Source: Chloroflexota bacterium (GTDB lineage: Bacteria > Chloroflexota > UBA6077 > JADZDV01). From it: a stretch of 9,113 nucleotides of DNA. The position numbers and the translations under genes were made by a program. The notes under the pieces were generated by a model. That model made no database searches. It had not been told where the DNA came from and saw only the letters and a program-made list of their open reading frames with translations. Shown here piece by piece: positions 1-6,427 of this stretch (positions are counted from its first letter, which is position 1; each line of letters opens with the position of its first letter). Location: assembly GCA_020850915.1 (NCBI GenBank), contig JADZDV010000242.1, positions 1 through 9,113 on the forward strand. The letters run 5' to 3'.

Positions 1-13
1 AACGGCCTCTCGC

Positions 14-154
14 TTATGCCCGCCCGCGAGAGAACCCCATGACCGTCAATACACCTATCAGGAGCGCCACGGGGAGCATAGTTCGGCTTACCAGGCGCGT
101 CAAGCGATTCACGGTCGCTGGGTGCGCCCGCAAGTGTTGCAGCGTGGTCGACAG
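14..154 (-). other. possible C-terminal remnant of a membrane protein, open into repeat copy A
   Basis: A minus-strand frame leaves the repeat element at about 157 and runs 46 codons to a stop at 14-16. Its last third is hydrophobic (MLPVALLIGVLTVMGF) and ends in a short basic tail, which resembles a C-terminal membrane anchor. No start codon or ribosome-binding site belongs to it outside the repeat, so if real it is the tail of a gene cut by the element. I do not recognise the family. In DNA this GC-rich a 46-codon open frame can arise by chance, so this is weak. Confidence 0.18.
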
Positions 155-156
155 TC

Positions 157-272
157 CGGTAGGGGCGTTGCCTGCTGCGCCCGCTGGCCCCGATACAGTC
201 GTCTCCGATGTTGCCCGGGCGCGGCAAGTAGCACCCCTACAACGGCCGCTCCAACGCAAGTCGGTCGCACCC
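157..272 (-). repeat. dispersed hairpin element, copy A (116 bp)
   Basis: Read on the minus strand, this segment aligns without gaps to 8389-8504 on the plus strand, with about 14 differences in 116 positions (about 88% identity by hand). Its core is an imperfect inverted repeat: 24-nt arms at 159-182 and 217-240 with a 34-nt loop, five mismatched arm positions, all transitions. One side carries a conserved 32-nt shoulder (241-272), so the unit is asymmetric. No transposase is encoded. It could be a MITE-like non-autonomous element, a REP/ERIC-type intergenic repeat, or a mobile structured-RNA unit. Confidence 0.85.
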
Positions 273-438
273 ACGGTCGCTGATCGCACGGCGCACCTGG
301 GCCAATTCGTCGCTCACGGAGAACCCCGCGCAACTGATGCGCCCGGAGATCGTTTCCACCTGTGCGTGAGGGAGTGCGACACCGACGATTGCCAGGTCGT
401 TCCCTCGTCGAAGCCAGGATGTATGATGAGTCACTGAC
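273..438. other. gene-poor leader between repeat copy A and the Ca-binding gene
   Basis: There is no convincing gene here. A minus-strand frame across about 273-415 has fairly GC-rich third positions and runs into the repeat shoulder, but it matches no family I know and has no clear start. On the plus strand a good -10-like hexamer, TATGAT, lies at 422-427, but the matching -35 position (about 399-404) is poor. Transcription from it would start only a few bases before the ATG at 439. That would fit a nearly leaderless mRNA and the lack of a close Shine-Dalgarno (the nearest AGGA is at 416-419, about 19 bases upstream). Confidence 0.3.
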
Positions 439-1059
439 ATGAACAAGCTCGTCTGGCTCCCCACCATCGTGCTGGTTGGCTCGCTGGCCCTCGCCGGCGC
501 CCCCCGCGTTGCCGCGGCCGAAGAGTGCTTCGGAAGAGAAGCGACGATCACAGGCTCCGGGCCGATCGTTGGGACTGACGGCGACGACGTGATCGTCGGC
601 TCTGACGGCAACGACAAGATCCTGGGCAAGGGTGGCAACGACAGGATCTGCGGCAAGGGCGGCAACGACTTGATCAGCGGCGGCAGCGGCGACGACGAGA
701 TCGACGGCGGCGACGGCAACGACAAGATCACGGGCGGCGATGGCGACGATCACATCATCGGCGGTCCGGGCAAGGACAGGATCAACAGCGGCCGTGGTAA
801 CGACCGGATCGAGGCGGGCGATGGGGATGACTCCATCATCAGCGGTGACGATCGCGATAGCGTGGACGGCGACGCCGGCAACGACAAGCTCAAGGGCGGC
901 AGGGGCGACGACCGCTTGAGCGGCGGGACCGGTGACGATAAGTTGAACGGTGGCACCGGCGACGACGAGATGTACGGCGACAATGGCGATGACCAGCTCC
1001 GCGGCGGCCAGGGCGACGACACTGTCGAGGGTAACGAAGGCAGCGACAAGGTCCACTGA
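439..1059 (+). CDS. secreted calcium-binding nonapeptide-repeat (RTX-like) protein
   Basis: This 206-residue protein is probably exported by Sec and folds as a Ca2+-binding parallel beta-roll. Residues 1-27 form a signal peptide: a Lys near the start, a hydrophobic core, and AAA before a likely cleavage site. After a short linker (about 28-44), residues 45-206 are 18 uninterrupted nonapeptides of the form GGxGxDxhx ending exactly at the stop codon. The asparagine/aspartate positions that bind Ca2+ are kept in nearly all units; the unit GDDRD is the most divergent. Two cysteines, C30 (ECFG) and C71 (DRICG), match a pair often seen in Gram-positive-type members and could form a disulfide. There is no catalytic domain and no C-terminal type I secretion signal, so it is probably a structural or cell-surface protein rather than a toxin. 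The ATG at 439 is chosen because it gives the signal peptide directly. Confidence 0.9.
   Translation: MNKLVWLPTIVLVGSLALAGAPRVAAAEECFGREATITGSGPIVGTDGDDVIVGSDGNDKILGKGGNDRICGKGGNDLISGGSGDDEIDGGDGNDKITGGDGDDHIIGGPGKDRINSGRGNDRIEAGDGDDSIISGDDRDSVDGDAGNDKLKGGRGDDRLSGGTGDDKLNGGTGDDEMYGDNGDDQLRGGQGDDTVEGNEGSDKVH
571..1056 (+). repeat. 18 tandem 27-bp units encoding Ca-binding nonapeptides
   Basis: Eighteen in-frame 27-bp units run without gap to the base before the stop codon. The glycine and aspartate codons (GGC, GAC) are well conserved, while the units differ at the variable residues. This indicates old, selected repeats rather than a fresh tandem expansion. It is a coding repeat, not a CRISPR array, because there are no unique spacers. 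Confidence 0.9.
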
Positions 1060-1203
1060 CCACCAGCTCCCAGGCCTCAGCGTCGGCCGGTGAGCGCGCG
1101 GCCGCGACTGCCGTGTGCGTCCAGGCGCGCGGCTTGCCCGGGCCCGGGCTCGCGGTACCATTGGCACGAAATCGCGCGCGCAAGCGGAAAGTTGGGCTGC
1201 CGT
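1060..1203. promoter_or_regulatory. intergenic region with GC-rich palindromes ahead of the cyclase gene
   Basis: The 144 bp between the two plus-strand genes hold a perfect 14-bp palindrome at 1136-1149 (GCCCGGGCCCGGGC) and a 10-bp one at about 1096-1105 (CGCGGCCGCG). A weak sigma70-like pair, TTGCCC at 1134-1139 and TACCAT at 1156-1161 (16-bp spacer), overlaps the larger palindrome, which could then act as an operator. There is no T-run, so intrinsic termination of the upstream gene is not supported. The promoter reading is tentative. Confidence 0.25.
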
Positions 1204-2739
1204 ATGTCTGCACCGGAGCTGTACGACCTCGCCAGCGTGATGATGAACGACGGCATGGAAGCCGCGGTCATCGAGATCGACTATCTGGACCACGCCATGA
1301 CCGCGCGTCAGCTCGCGCGAGAGACCGGTATCAGCCTGGCCGAGCTTCCGGGCGACCGGCTGTTCGCGGCTGACGAGCGGGTCAGCTTCGGCACGCACCA
1401 TGGCACGCACCTCGACGCGCCAAGCCATTACGCCGTCTCGGTGGAGGGACGGCCGGCCGAGACGATCGACCAGGTGTCGCTGGACTGGCTGTTCCACGAC
1501 GGTGTGGTACTGGACTTCAGCCACAAGCAGAGCACCGATGCGATCCTGGCGCATGACCTCCGCGCGGCGCTGGACCAGATCGGCTACCAGCTCAAGCCCT
1601 GGGACATCGTCCTGACGCGCGTCGGAACGGAAGACCGCCTGTACGACGATCCTGGCATCGAGCACTCCGGCGCGGGCATGAACGGCGAGTCGATCTTCTG
1701 GCTGTTCAGCCAGGGCATTCGTGTCACCGGGACCGACTCGGTGACTCAGGACATGCCGATTCCCCTCATGACGGAGCGGTTCAAGGCCGGCGATCGCGCG
1801 GCGTACTTCCCGGTTCACCGGGCGGGCGGTGTCGTGAAGTACATGCATGTCGAGAAGATGTACGGCCTGAGGGATCTGCCCGGCCCCACCGGCTTCCAGG
1901 TCGCCGCGTTCCCGATCAAGATCGAGGGCGGGAGCGGCGGCTGGTCGCGCACGATCGCCTTTCGAGAGCTGGGCTTTCGGCCCCAGGACGCTCAGTTGGT
2001 GGACCTTAGCGCGCCGATCCGCCGCTTCAGCATGGAGCCGCAGAAGACCGTCTTTCAGAACCACCCGGCCGCGCGGCGACGCCGCCAATGGGCCAAACGC
2101 CTCGGCATGCGGGTGAGCGAGATCGATCCGCGCGGCTGTTGGGACTACGTCGAGGTCTCCACGCGAGCGGGGACCCACATGGAGTCGCCCTATCGCTTCG
2201 GGCCAGAGTGCGGCGGCAAGCGTGCCATGAGCATCGACGAGGTACCGCTCAACTGGTGCTACGGGCCCGCTGTCCTGCTCGACCTGTCGGGCCACCCGCC
2301 TGCGCAAGCCATCGAGGTGGCCGACCTCGAGCAAGCGCTGGACCGAGCCGGCCACTCTCTCCGGAGTGGCGACATTGTCCTCCTGCGGACTGGCGCGGAG
2401 GACTACTTCGACGTCGATCCGAGCTTCGCGGAGCGTGGCGCTGGGCTGAATCGCGAGAGCCTCTTCTGGCTGCTCGACCAGGGCGTGCGGACAGTCTGCA
2501 CGGACGCGGAGTCGCTCGACCGTCCGCTCCCGGCGATGCTGGAGGACTTCCGCCGTGGAGATCGCTCGGCCATGTACCCCGTACACTTCGCGGCGCGCGA
2601 GCGCGAGCACGTCCAGGTCCTGAAGCTCTCCAACCTGAAGTCGCTCCCCAGATCGTCCGGCTTTTCGGTGCTGGTTGCGCCGATCAAGCTGGAGCGCGCG
2701 GGCTCCGGCTGGGTACGAGCCGTGGCGTTCTTCGACTAG
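1204..2739 (+). CDS. fused double-domain cyclase family (kynurenine formamidase-like) protein
   Basis: This 511-residue protein has two cyclase-family domains (PF04199 type, metal-dependent amide or lactone hydrolases such as kynurenine formamidase) in tandem, residues about 4-250 and 263-511. Family members usually carry one domain of 200-260 residues. Domain 1 keeps the metal and active-site motif HHGTHLDAPSH, with H65, H69, D71 and H75. In domain 2 the aligned stretch is RAGTHMESPYR: only H325 is kept, H65 becomes R321, D71 becomes E327 and H75 becomes R331. Both halves share later landmarks (GAGMNGESIFWL and GAGLNRESLFWL, each followed by a TD motif), so the duplication is real. Domain 2 is therefore probably structural or regulatory. 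The ATG at 1204 is preferred over an in-frame one at 1090 because the domain starts right after it (ELYDLA) and the extra 38 residues are low-complexity and basic; its Shine-Dalgarno (GGAAAG) is weak and distant. The substrate is unknown. Confidence 0.88.
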   Translation: MSAPELYDLASVMMNDGMEAAVIEIDYLDHAMTARQLARETGISLAELPGDRLFAADERVSFGTHHGTHLDAPSHYAVSVEGRPAETIDQVSLDWLFHDGVVLDFSHKQSTDAILAHDLRAALDQIGYQLKPWDIVLTRVGTEDRLYDDPGIEHSGAGMNGESIFWLFSQGIRVTGTDSVTQDMPIPLMTERFKAGDRAAYFPVHRAGGVVKYMHVEKMYGLRDLPGPTGFQVAAFPIKIEGGSGGWSRTIAFRELGFRPQDAQLVDLSAPIRRFSMEPQKTVFQNHPAARRRRQWAKRLGMRVSEIDPRGCWDYVEVSTRAGTHMESPYRFGPECGGKRAMSIDEVPLNWCYGPAVLLDLSGHPPAQAIEVADLEQALDRAGHSLRSGDIVLLRTGAEDYFDVDPSFAERGAGLNRESLFWLLDQGVRTVCTDAESLDRPLPAMLEDFRRGDRSAMYPVHFAAREREHVQVLKLSNLKSLPRSSGFSVLVAPIKLERAGSGWVRAVAFFD

Positions 2740-2745
2740 CGAGTG

Positions 2746-2775
2746 CACAGCCAACGCGGGAACACCCCGGCTGTG
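2746..2775 (+). terminator. stem-loop just after the cyclase stop codon
   Basis: Seven-bp perfect arms CACAGCC (2746-2752) and GGCTGTG (2769-2775) enclose a 16-nt loop that itself can pair GGG with CCC. The stem begins six bases after the stop codon at 2737-2739. No T-run follows, so it is a weak intrinsic terminator or an mRNA 3'-end-protecting hairpin. Confidence 0.35.
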
Positions 2776-2805
2776 AGGCAGTGGGGATGTCCCATGGTCT
2801 CAGAC

Positions 2806-2829
2806 GAAGAGCCAGGTTACTGGCTCTTC
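2806..2829. terminator. perfect 10-bp hairpin between convergent genes, with the lipoprotein stop codon in its loop
   Basis: Arms GAAGAGCCAG (2806-2815) and CTGGCTCTTC (2820-2829) pair perfectly around a 4-nt loop. The loop contains the TAA stop (2817-2819) of the minus-strand lipoprotein gene. The hairpin sits where the plus-strand cyclase gene and the minus-strand cluster meet, so it could end transcription from both sides. There is no clean U-tract on either strand, so termination is inferred from position and stem strength. Confidence 0.5.
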
Positions 2830-4013
2830 AGGGCCTTATCGACAAGGCTGTCGTCGATGTACTTCTCGGTGTTGGTGGGTACGTCGATCCCGAGCTTCCC
2901 AAAGTTCGCCACCGTCTGCTTCAGGATAGCGCGGTTGATCCGAGCGTCCACCGGATACGCCTTCAGGTCCTGGACGAACAGTTTGTAAGCGTTCGCAACG
3001 TACTTCGGATCGACCTTGGACTTCTCGGCCAGGTAGGTGATGGCATCCTCACGGTTCTTCGGGTCGTAGAGCCAGCGCGTCGCCGCCTGGTACCCGCGAA
3101 TGAAGCGCACAGCGGCATCCTCGTTCTGCGTGTACCACTTCTTGTTCGCGATGATGATGACGCTCTCCGCCTGGCGCAGCGACGGGTAATCGCCCGCGCT
3201 GGTCAGAATCTTGAAGCCCAGCCCCATGAGCTCGCCAAGGAACGGCTCCATGTGCGCGATGCCCGATACGGAGCCCGATCGCAACGCCGCGACGCGCTCC
3301 GCCACCGAGCCGACCGGGACGACGTTGTAGTCCCGCTCGTCCTGCAGGCCGTTCTCGTACATGATCAACCGCAGCGCCACCGTGTCCACGCCCGTCTTGA
3401 GTGCCGAGGCGCCCAGCGACTTACCCTTCAGATCGGCGACGGAGCTGATCTTGGGGTTGACGACCAGGCTGTACGGATTGGCCTCCAGGACGCCCGCGAC
3501 CTGTGCCAGCTCGGGCGCCTTGTCCTGGGCCGGGAATGCGCCCTCGGGAGAGGTGGTAGTGATCGAAAGGGAGCCACCGATCAGCGCCTGGAGCGCCGAC
3601 GGCACATTCTGGGTGATCACGATGTCCAGGTTGACGCCGTACTGCTCGAAGATCTTGGTCCGCTCCGCGGCGATGACCACCCAGTGGAGCGCATTCAGGC
3701 TACCGATGCCGTAGCTGACTGTGTCCAGCTTGCCGGGAGCGGAAGGCTTGGCCGCGGGCGAGGCGGCCAGAGCGGCCGCGGGCGAGGCAGCCGGCGCCGC
3801 GGGGGCAGCCGCGGGGCTGGCTGCCGGGGCCGCTGTTGCAGCGGGGGCGGCCTGCGCCGCGGGTTTCGCCGGCTCCGCCGGCTTGCCCTGTTCAGCCGGC
3901 TTTGCCGGGGCGGTCGTCGGCGACGCCGCGGGGGCGCACGCCAGGACCAGCATTGTCGAGGCGATCAGCGTCTTCAGGGCCAGCACCGCTCGGCCGGCGC
4001 ACGCTCTTGCCAT
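2817..4013 (-). CDS. NMT1/SsuA-type ABC transporter solute-binding lipoprotein
   Basis: This 398-residue protein is the extracytoplasmic receptor of a nitrate/sulfonate/taurine/thiamine-precursor-type ABC importer. Residues 1-25 are a lipoprotein signal peptide, with C26 (VLAC) as the probable lipidated cysteine. Residues 27-94 are a Pro/Ala/Ser-rich tether; its DNA includes an 18-bp direct repeat (3751-3768 and 3775-3792, one mismatch). Residues 95-398 form the NMT1-like periplasmic-binding fold. Recognisable landmarks are YGIGSLNALHWVVIAAE at its start, IFEQYGVNLDI, the SVADLKGKSLGA segment typical of the family, and a helical C-terminus. The ATG at 4013 is chosen over one at 4091 because AGGAGG lies 10 bases upstream and the signal peptide starts there. 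It is the last gene of the minus-strand cluster. No permease or ATPase gene lies nearby, so partners must be elsewhere. The ligand is unknown; the enzyme neighbours suggest a small organic acid or aromatic. Confidence 0.9.
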   Translation of the reverse strand: MARACAGRAVLALKTLIASTMLVLACAPAASPTTAPAKPAEQGKPAEPAKPAAQAAPAATAAPAASPAAAPAAPAASPAAALAASPAAKPSAPGKLDTVSYGIGSLNALHWVVIAAERTKIFEQYGVNLDIVITQNVPSALQALIGGSLSITTTSPEGAFPAQDKAPELAQVAGVLEANPYSLVVNPKISSVADLKGKSLGASALKTGVDTVALRLIMYENGLQDERDYNVVPVGSVAERVAALRSGSVSGIAHMEPFLGELMGLGFKILTSAGDYPSLRQAESVIIIANKKWYTQNEDAAVRFIRGYQAATRWLYDPKNREDAITYLAEKSKVDPKYVANAYKLFVQDLKAYPVDARINRAILKQTVANFGKLGIDVPTNTEKYIDDSLVDKALKSQ

Positions 4014-4023
4014 CACGGTCAAA

Positions 4024-4029
4024 CCTCCT
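4024..4029 (-). promoter_or_regulatory. ribosome-binding site of the solute-binding lipoprotein
   Basis: A perfect AGGAGG on the minus strand lies 10 bases before the ATG at 4013-4011. It decides the start in favour of the short form with a proper lipoprotein signal peptide. Confidence 0.8.
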
Positions 4030-4047
4030 ACCCAGGCGCTCCAGGCC

Positions 4048-4078
4048 CTTATCGTCGAGCCGGAGCTCTTCGCGTCAA
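4048..4078 (-). promoter_or_regulatory. possible internal promoter for the solute-binding lipoprotein
   Basis: On the minus strand TTGACG (4078-4073) resembles a -35 box, and GATAAG (4053-4048) resembles a -10 box. The 19-bp spacer is longer than ideal. A separate promoter would fit the common need for more binding protein than enzyme. It is weak on sequence alone. Confidence 0.28.
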
Positions 4079-4127
4079 CGGAGTGCAACAACGTCGCGGG
4101 GGTGGCACCGGCTTCCCTCCGCGAGAG

Positions 4128-4374
4128 TCAGCGCCCGTCCCTCGGACGCAATCGATCGGGCAGCCAGGGCAAGCGTCCTGGCGGCTCGCGGGGCCCCAGC
4201 CCGCTCATCTCCGGAATCAGCCTCACGCGATTGACGTCCTCCTGCAGCCGATCAGTCAACGCCTCCGACAGCCGGGCGATCACCGCCTTGCTCGCCTGCT
4301 CGTAGTCGCTGTCGTCGAGGCGGGTCTTGCGAATGTGACTCCTGCTCCGGCCCTCTCACAGCTTCGCTTGCCAT
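4128..4374 (-). pseudogene. small frame-broken ORF between the dehydrogenase and lipoprotein genes
   Basis: An ATG at 4374 with a fair Shine-Dalgarno (GAAGAGG a few bases upstream) opens a frame (MASEAVRGPEQESHSQ...) that ends after 40 codons at 4252. From about 4334 an overlapping frame carries a convincing coding signal: GC-rich third positions and a helix-like stretch with YEQASKAVIARLSEAL, then a basic Pro/Arg tail, to a TGA at 4128-4130. That second frame has no ATG or GTG start after its upstream stop, only an ATT at 4334 close behind AGGAG. The simplest reading is one gene of about 80 residues with a frameshift near 4325-4335, either a real mutation or a sequencing error. A rare ATT start is the alternative. 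I recognise no family. It sits in line with its neighbours, 46 bp after the dehydrogenase stop. Confidence 0.4.
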
Positions 4375-4420
4375 CGACACCTCTTCAGATCTCTTCTTCG
4401 AGCACTGCCGCGCCGGACTG

Positions 4421-6427
4421 TCAGCGCGGCCGCCCGGACCCGAGGACCCATTGAACCGCGTCGCGGATCTGCTGAGGCCCTGGAATGACCGCCCTCTCCA
4501 GGCCTGGCGTGTACGGGATTGGCGCCCAGGCAGAGCCGACGACCCTGGCCGGCGCGCGCAGCTCGTCGAAGACCTGCTCATCGATGATGCGCACCAGGTC
4601 GCTGCCCACCCCGCCCTGGAGCACCGCCTCCTGGCAGATCACGGCCCGTCCGGTCCGAGCGACTGACGCGCACATCGTCTCGACGTCCAGCGGGTAGAGG
4701 CTGCGCAGATCTATCACCTCCGCCTCCACACCCTCTGCCGCGAGCTCCTCGGCCACCGCCAGCGCGTGATGGACCATGCGCCCCCAGCCGATCAAGGAGA
4801 CGTCTCCCCCCACCCGCCGCACGGCTGCCTGGCCGAACGGCAGCGCATCCATCGAGGCCGGCACCGGGCCGCTGGTGTTGTGGAGGCCGCGGTGCTCCAG
4901 GAAGACCACCGGATTGTCGTCCCGAATGGCGGTGAGCAGGAGGCCTCGCGCATCGGCCGGCGTGGACGGTGCCACGACCTTCAGGCCAGGCAGGTGGTAG
5001 TACCAAGCCTCCAGACTTTGAGAGTGAGTCTGCGCCGCGCCGCCCGGCGCGCCCCACTGGAGGCGAAAGACGGCCGGCACCCTGGCCTGCCCGCCGGTCA
5101 TGTGGCGTAGCTTGGCGGAAAGATTGCAGATCTGGTCAAGCGCCAGGCCGGTGAAGTCGTTGTGGCTGAAGTCCACGATCGGCCGACAGCCGACTACCGC
5201 GGCGCCGTTCGCCACGCCGGCCATCGCCAGTTCCGCGATCGGCGTGTTGAGCACCCGAACTGGCCCGTACTTCTGGAAGAGCCCAGCGGCCGTGCCGACC
5301 CAGCCACCAAACGCCGCGCTGGTTCCCATCAGGATCACCGACAGGTCTCGCCCCATCTCGTGGTCCAGCGCCTGGCGGATCGCCTCCTTGAAGAGCACCT
5401 CCGTCTCCGGCCCGGCGCCCCTCGCCACCGGCGGCGCGTACGCGGGTGCATAGACGTCAGTCAGCGCTTCTTCCACGCCGGGATAGGGGCAGGCCCGACC
5501 ATAGGCGACGGCCGCCTCGACCTCCGCCGCTGCCGCCTGCTCCAACCGGGCCGCCTCTTCCAGCCTCATGACGCCCAGCTCGACAAGCCGCGTGCGCAGG
5601 CGATCGATCGGGTCGCGAGCGAGCCACAACACCCGCTCCTCCGCCGGCCGCATGTCCGGATAGCCGGTGTTGTGCGCGAAGTGGCGATAGGTCTTGCAGT
5701 CCAGCAGCGTCGGCCCCTCGCCAGCCCGAGCGCGGGCGACGGCCTGGGTGGCCGCTTCCCGCACCGCGAAGACGTCGTTGCCGTCCACGGTGACGCTGGG
5801 CACGTGATAGGCAACGCCGAGATCGCCGGGGTGCTGGACCGATCCAGCCTCCCGCGTGCGGGTGTTCACCGCGTAACTGTTGTCTTCGCAGACAAAGATG
5901 ACCGGCAGCTTGCGAATTCCCGCGAAGTTGAGCGACTCGTGAAGGGCCCCCTCCGACGCCGAGCCGTCGCCGAAGAACACGACTGCCACCCGGCCCTGGC
6001 CAAGCACAACGCTCCCGAGAGCGGCCCCGACGCCAAACGGCATGTTCTCGCCCAGCACACTGATCGCCCCGAGCACGCCCCGGCTCACGTCCGTGATGTG
6101 GTAGGAGCCGCCCTTACCGTGGTTCGAGCCCGCGGCGCGGCCGAACAGCTCAGCCATCATCGGCTTCGGATCGGCGCCCTTGGCCAGGACGTGGCCGTGG
6201 CCGCGGTGGGTCGTCAACGCGTAGTCGTCCGGGCGGAGGGCGGCGCACACGCCCACTCCAACCGCCTCCTGGCCGGAGGAGGCGTGGACGCCGCCGTGGA
6301 GCTGCTTCGTCGTGGCCAGCTCCACAGCCGCGGCTTCGAACGCCCGGATCAGCATCATCCGGGCAAGCATGCCCTTGAGCTGCTCGGCCTCCCCAGCAGA
6401 GACAACGGACGGTGGCGAGGCTGTCAT
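4421..6427 (-). CDS. fused E1 alpha-beta thiamine-diphosphate 2-oxoacid/acetoin-type dehydrogenase
   Basis: This 668-residue protein joins the alpha and beta subunits of an E1 component (pyruvate, branched-chain or acetoin dehydrogenase type). The alpha part is residues about 10-320: GQEAVGVG, the THRGHGHVLAKG segment, HGKGGSYH as in acetoin-dehydrogenase E1 alpha, and the TPP motif GDG (153-155) to N183. The beta part is about 341-668: TPIAE with E399 (the Glu that activates TPP), DQICNLSAK, HSQS around H468, GLKVVAPSTPADA, then a transketolase-C-like domain from about 535. Two deviations stand out. The usual GHS of the alpha phospho-loop is AHN (251-253), and the acidic GED/EEV motif at the start of beta is replaced by GTSAAFGG. 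The start at 6427 overlaps the upstream stop as ATGA, indicating translational coupling; an in-frame ATG at 6457 lies inside the upstream gene. No E2 or E3 gene is in the window. The oxoacid substrate is not determinable. Confidence 0.9.
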   Translation of the reverse strand: MTASPPSVVSAGEAEQLKGMLARMMLIRAFEAAAVELATTKQLHGGVHASSGQEAVGVGVCAALRPDDYALTTHRGHGHVLAKGADPKPMMAELFGRAAGSNHGKGGSYHITDVSRGVLGAISVLGENMPFGVGAALGSVVLGQGRVAVVFFGDGSASEGALHESLNFAGIRKLPVIFVCEDNSYAVNTRTREAGSVQHPGDLGVAYHVPSVTVDGNDVFAVREAATQAVARARAGEGPTLLDCKTYRHFAHNTGYPDMRPAEERVLWLARDPIDRLRTRLVELGVMRLEEAARLEQAAAAEVEAAVAYGRACPYPGVEEALTDVYAPAYAPPVARGAGPETEVLFKEAIRQALDHEMGRDLSVILMGTSAAFGGWVGTAAGLFQKYGPVRVLNTPIAELAMAGVANGAAVVGCRPIVDFSHNDFTGLALDQICNLSAKLRHMTGGQARVPAVFRLQWGAPGGAAQTHSQSLEAWYYHLPGLKVVAPSTPADARGLLLTAIRDDNPVVFLEHRGLHNTSGPVPASMDALPFGQAAVRRVGGDVSLIGWGRMVHHALAVAEELAAEGVEAEVIDLRSLYPLDVETMCASVARTGRAVICQEAVLQGGVGSDLVRIIDEQVFDELRAPARVVGSAWAPIPYTPGLERAVIPGPQQIRDAVQWVLGSGRPR

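Noticed and set aside
273..415. Possible minus-strand gene fragment with DELAQVRRAIS-like helix
   Set aside because: Coding look is only moderate, there is no start signal, and I cannot assign a family, so it is noted only in the leader-region entry.
571..1056. Regular 27-bp repeats resembling a CRISPR array
   Set aside because: The units are contiguous with no unique spacers and encode an in-frame Ca-binding nonapeptide.
1136..1149. Perfect GC palindrome as an intrinsic terminator of the Ca-binding gene
   Set aside because: The palindrome has no loop bases and no following T-run; it is more likely compositional or an operator.
1090..1203. An earlier in-frame start for the cyclase at 1090
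   Set aside because: It adds 38 low-complexity, basic residues with no family similarity, and the domain begins immediately after the ATG at 1204.
109..2754. A minus-strand frame open for 881 codons across the Ca-binding and cyclase genes
   Set aside because: It is a shadow frame in high-GC DNA: the protein is Arg/Ala/Val-rich with simple alternating runs opposite the nonapeptide repeats, matches no family, and overlaps two well-supported plus-strand genes.
4014..4091. An earlier in-frame start for the lipoprotein at 4091
   Set aside because: It would bury the signal peptide behind 26 residues, whereas AGGAGG sits correctly before the ATG at 4013.
2088..4454. A plus-strand frame open for 788 codons
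   Set aside because: It runs antisense to the lipoprotein and through the cyclase 3' end. Composition is Arg/Gly/Leu-rich and without recognisable motifs, while the opposite strand has clear family motifs and ribosome-binding sites.
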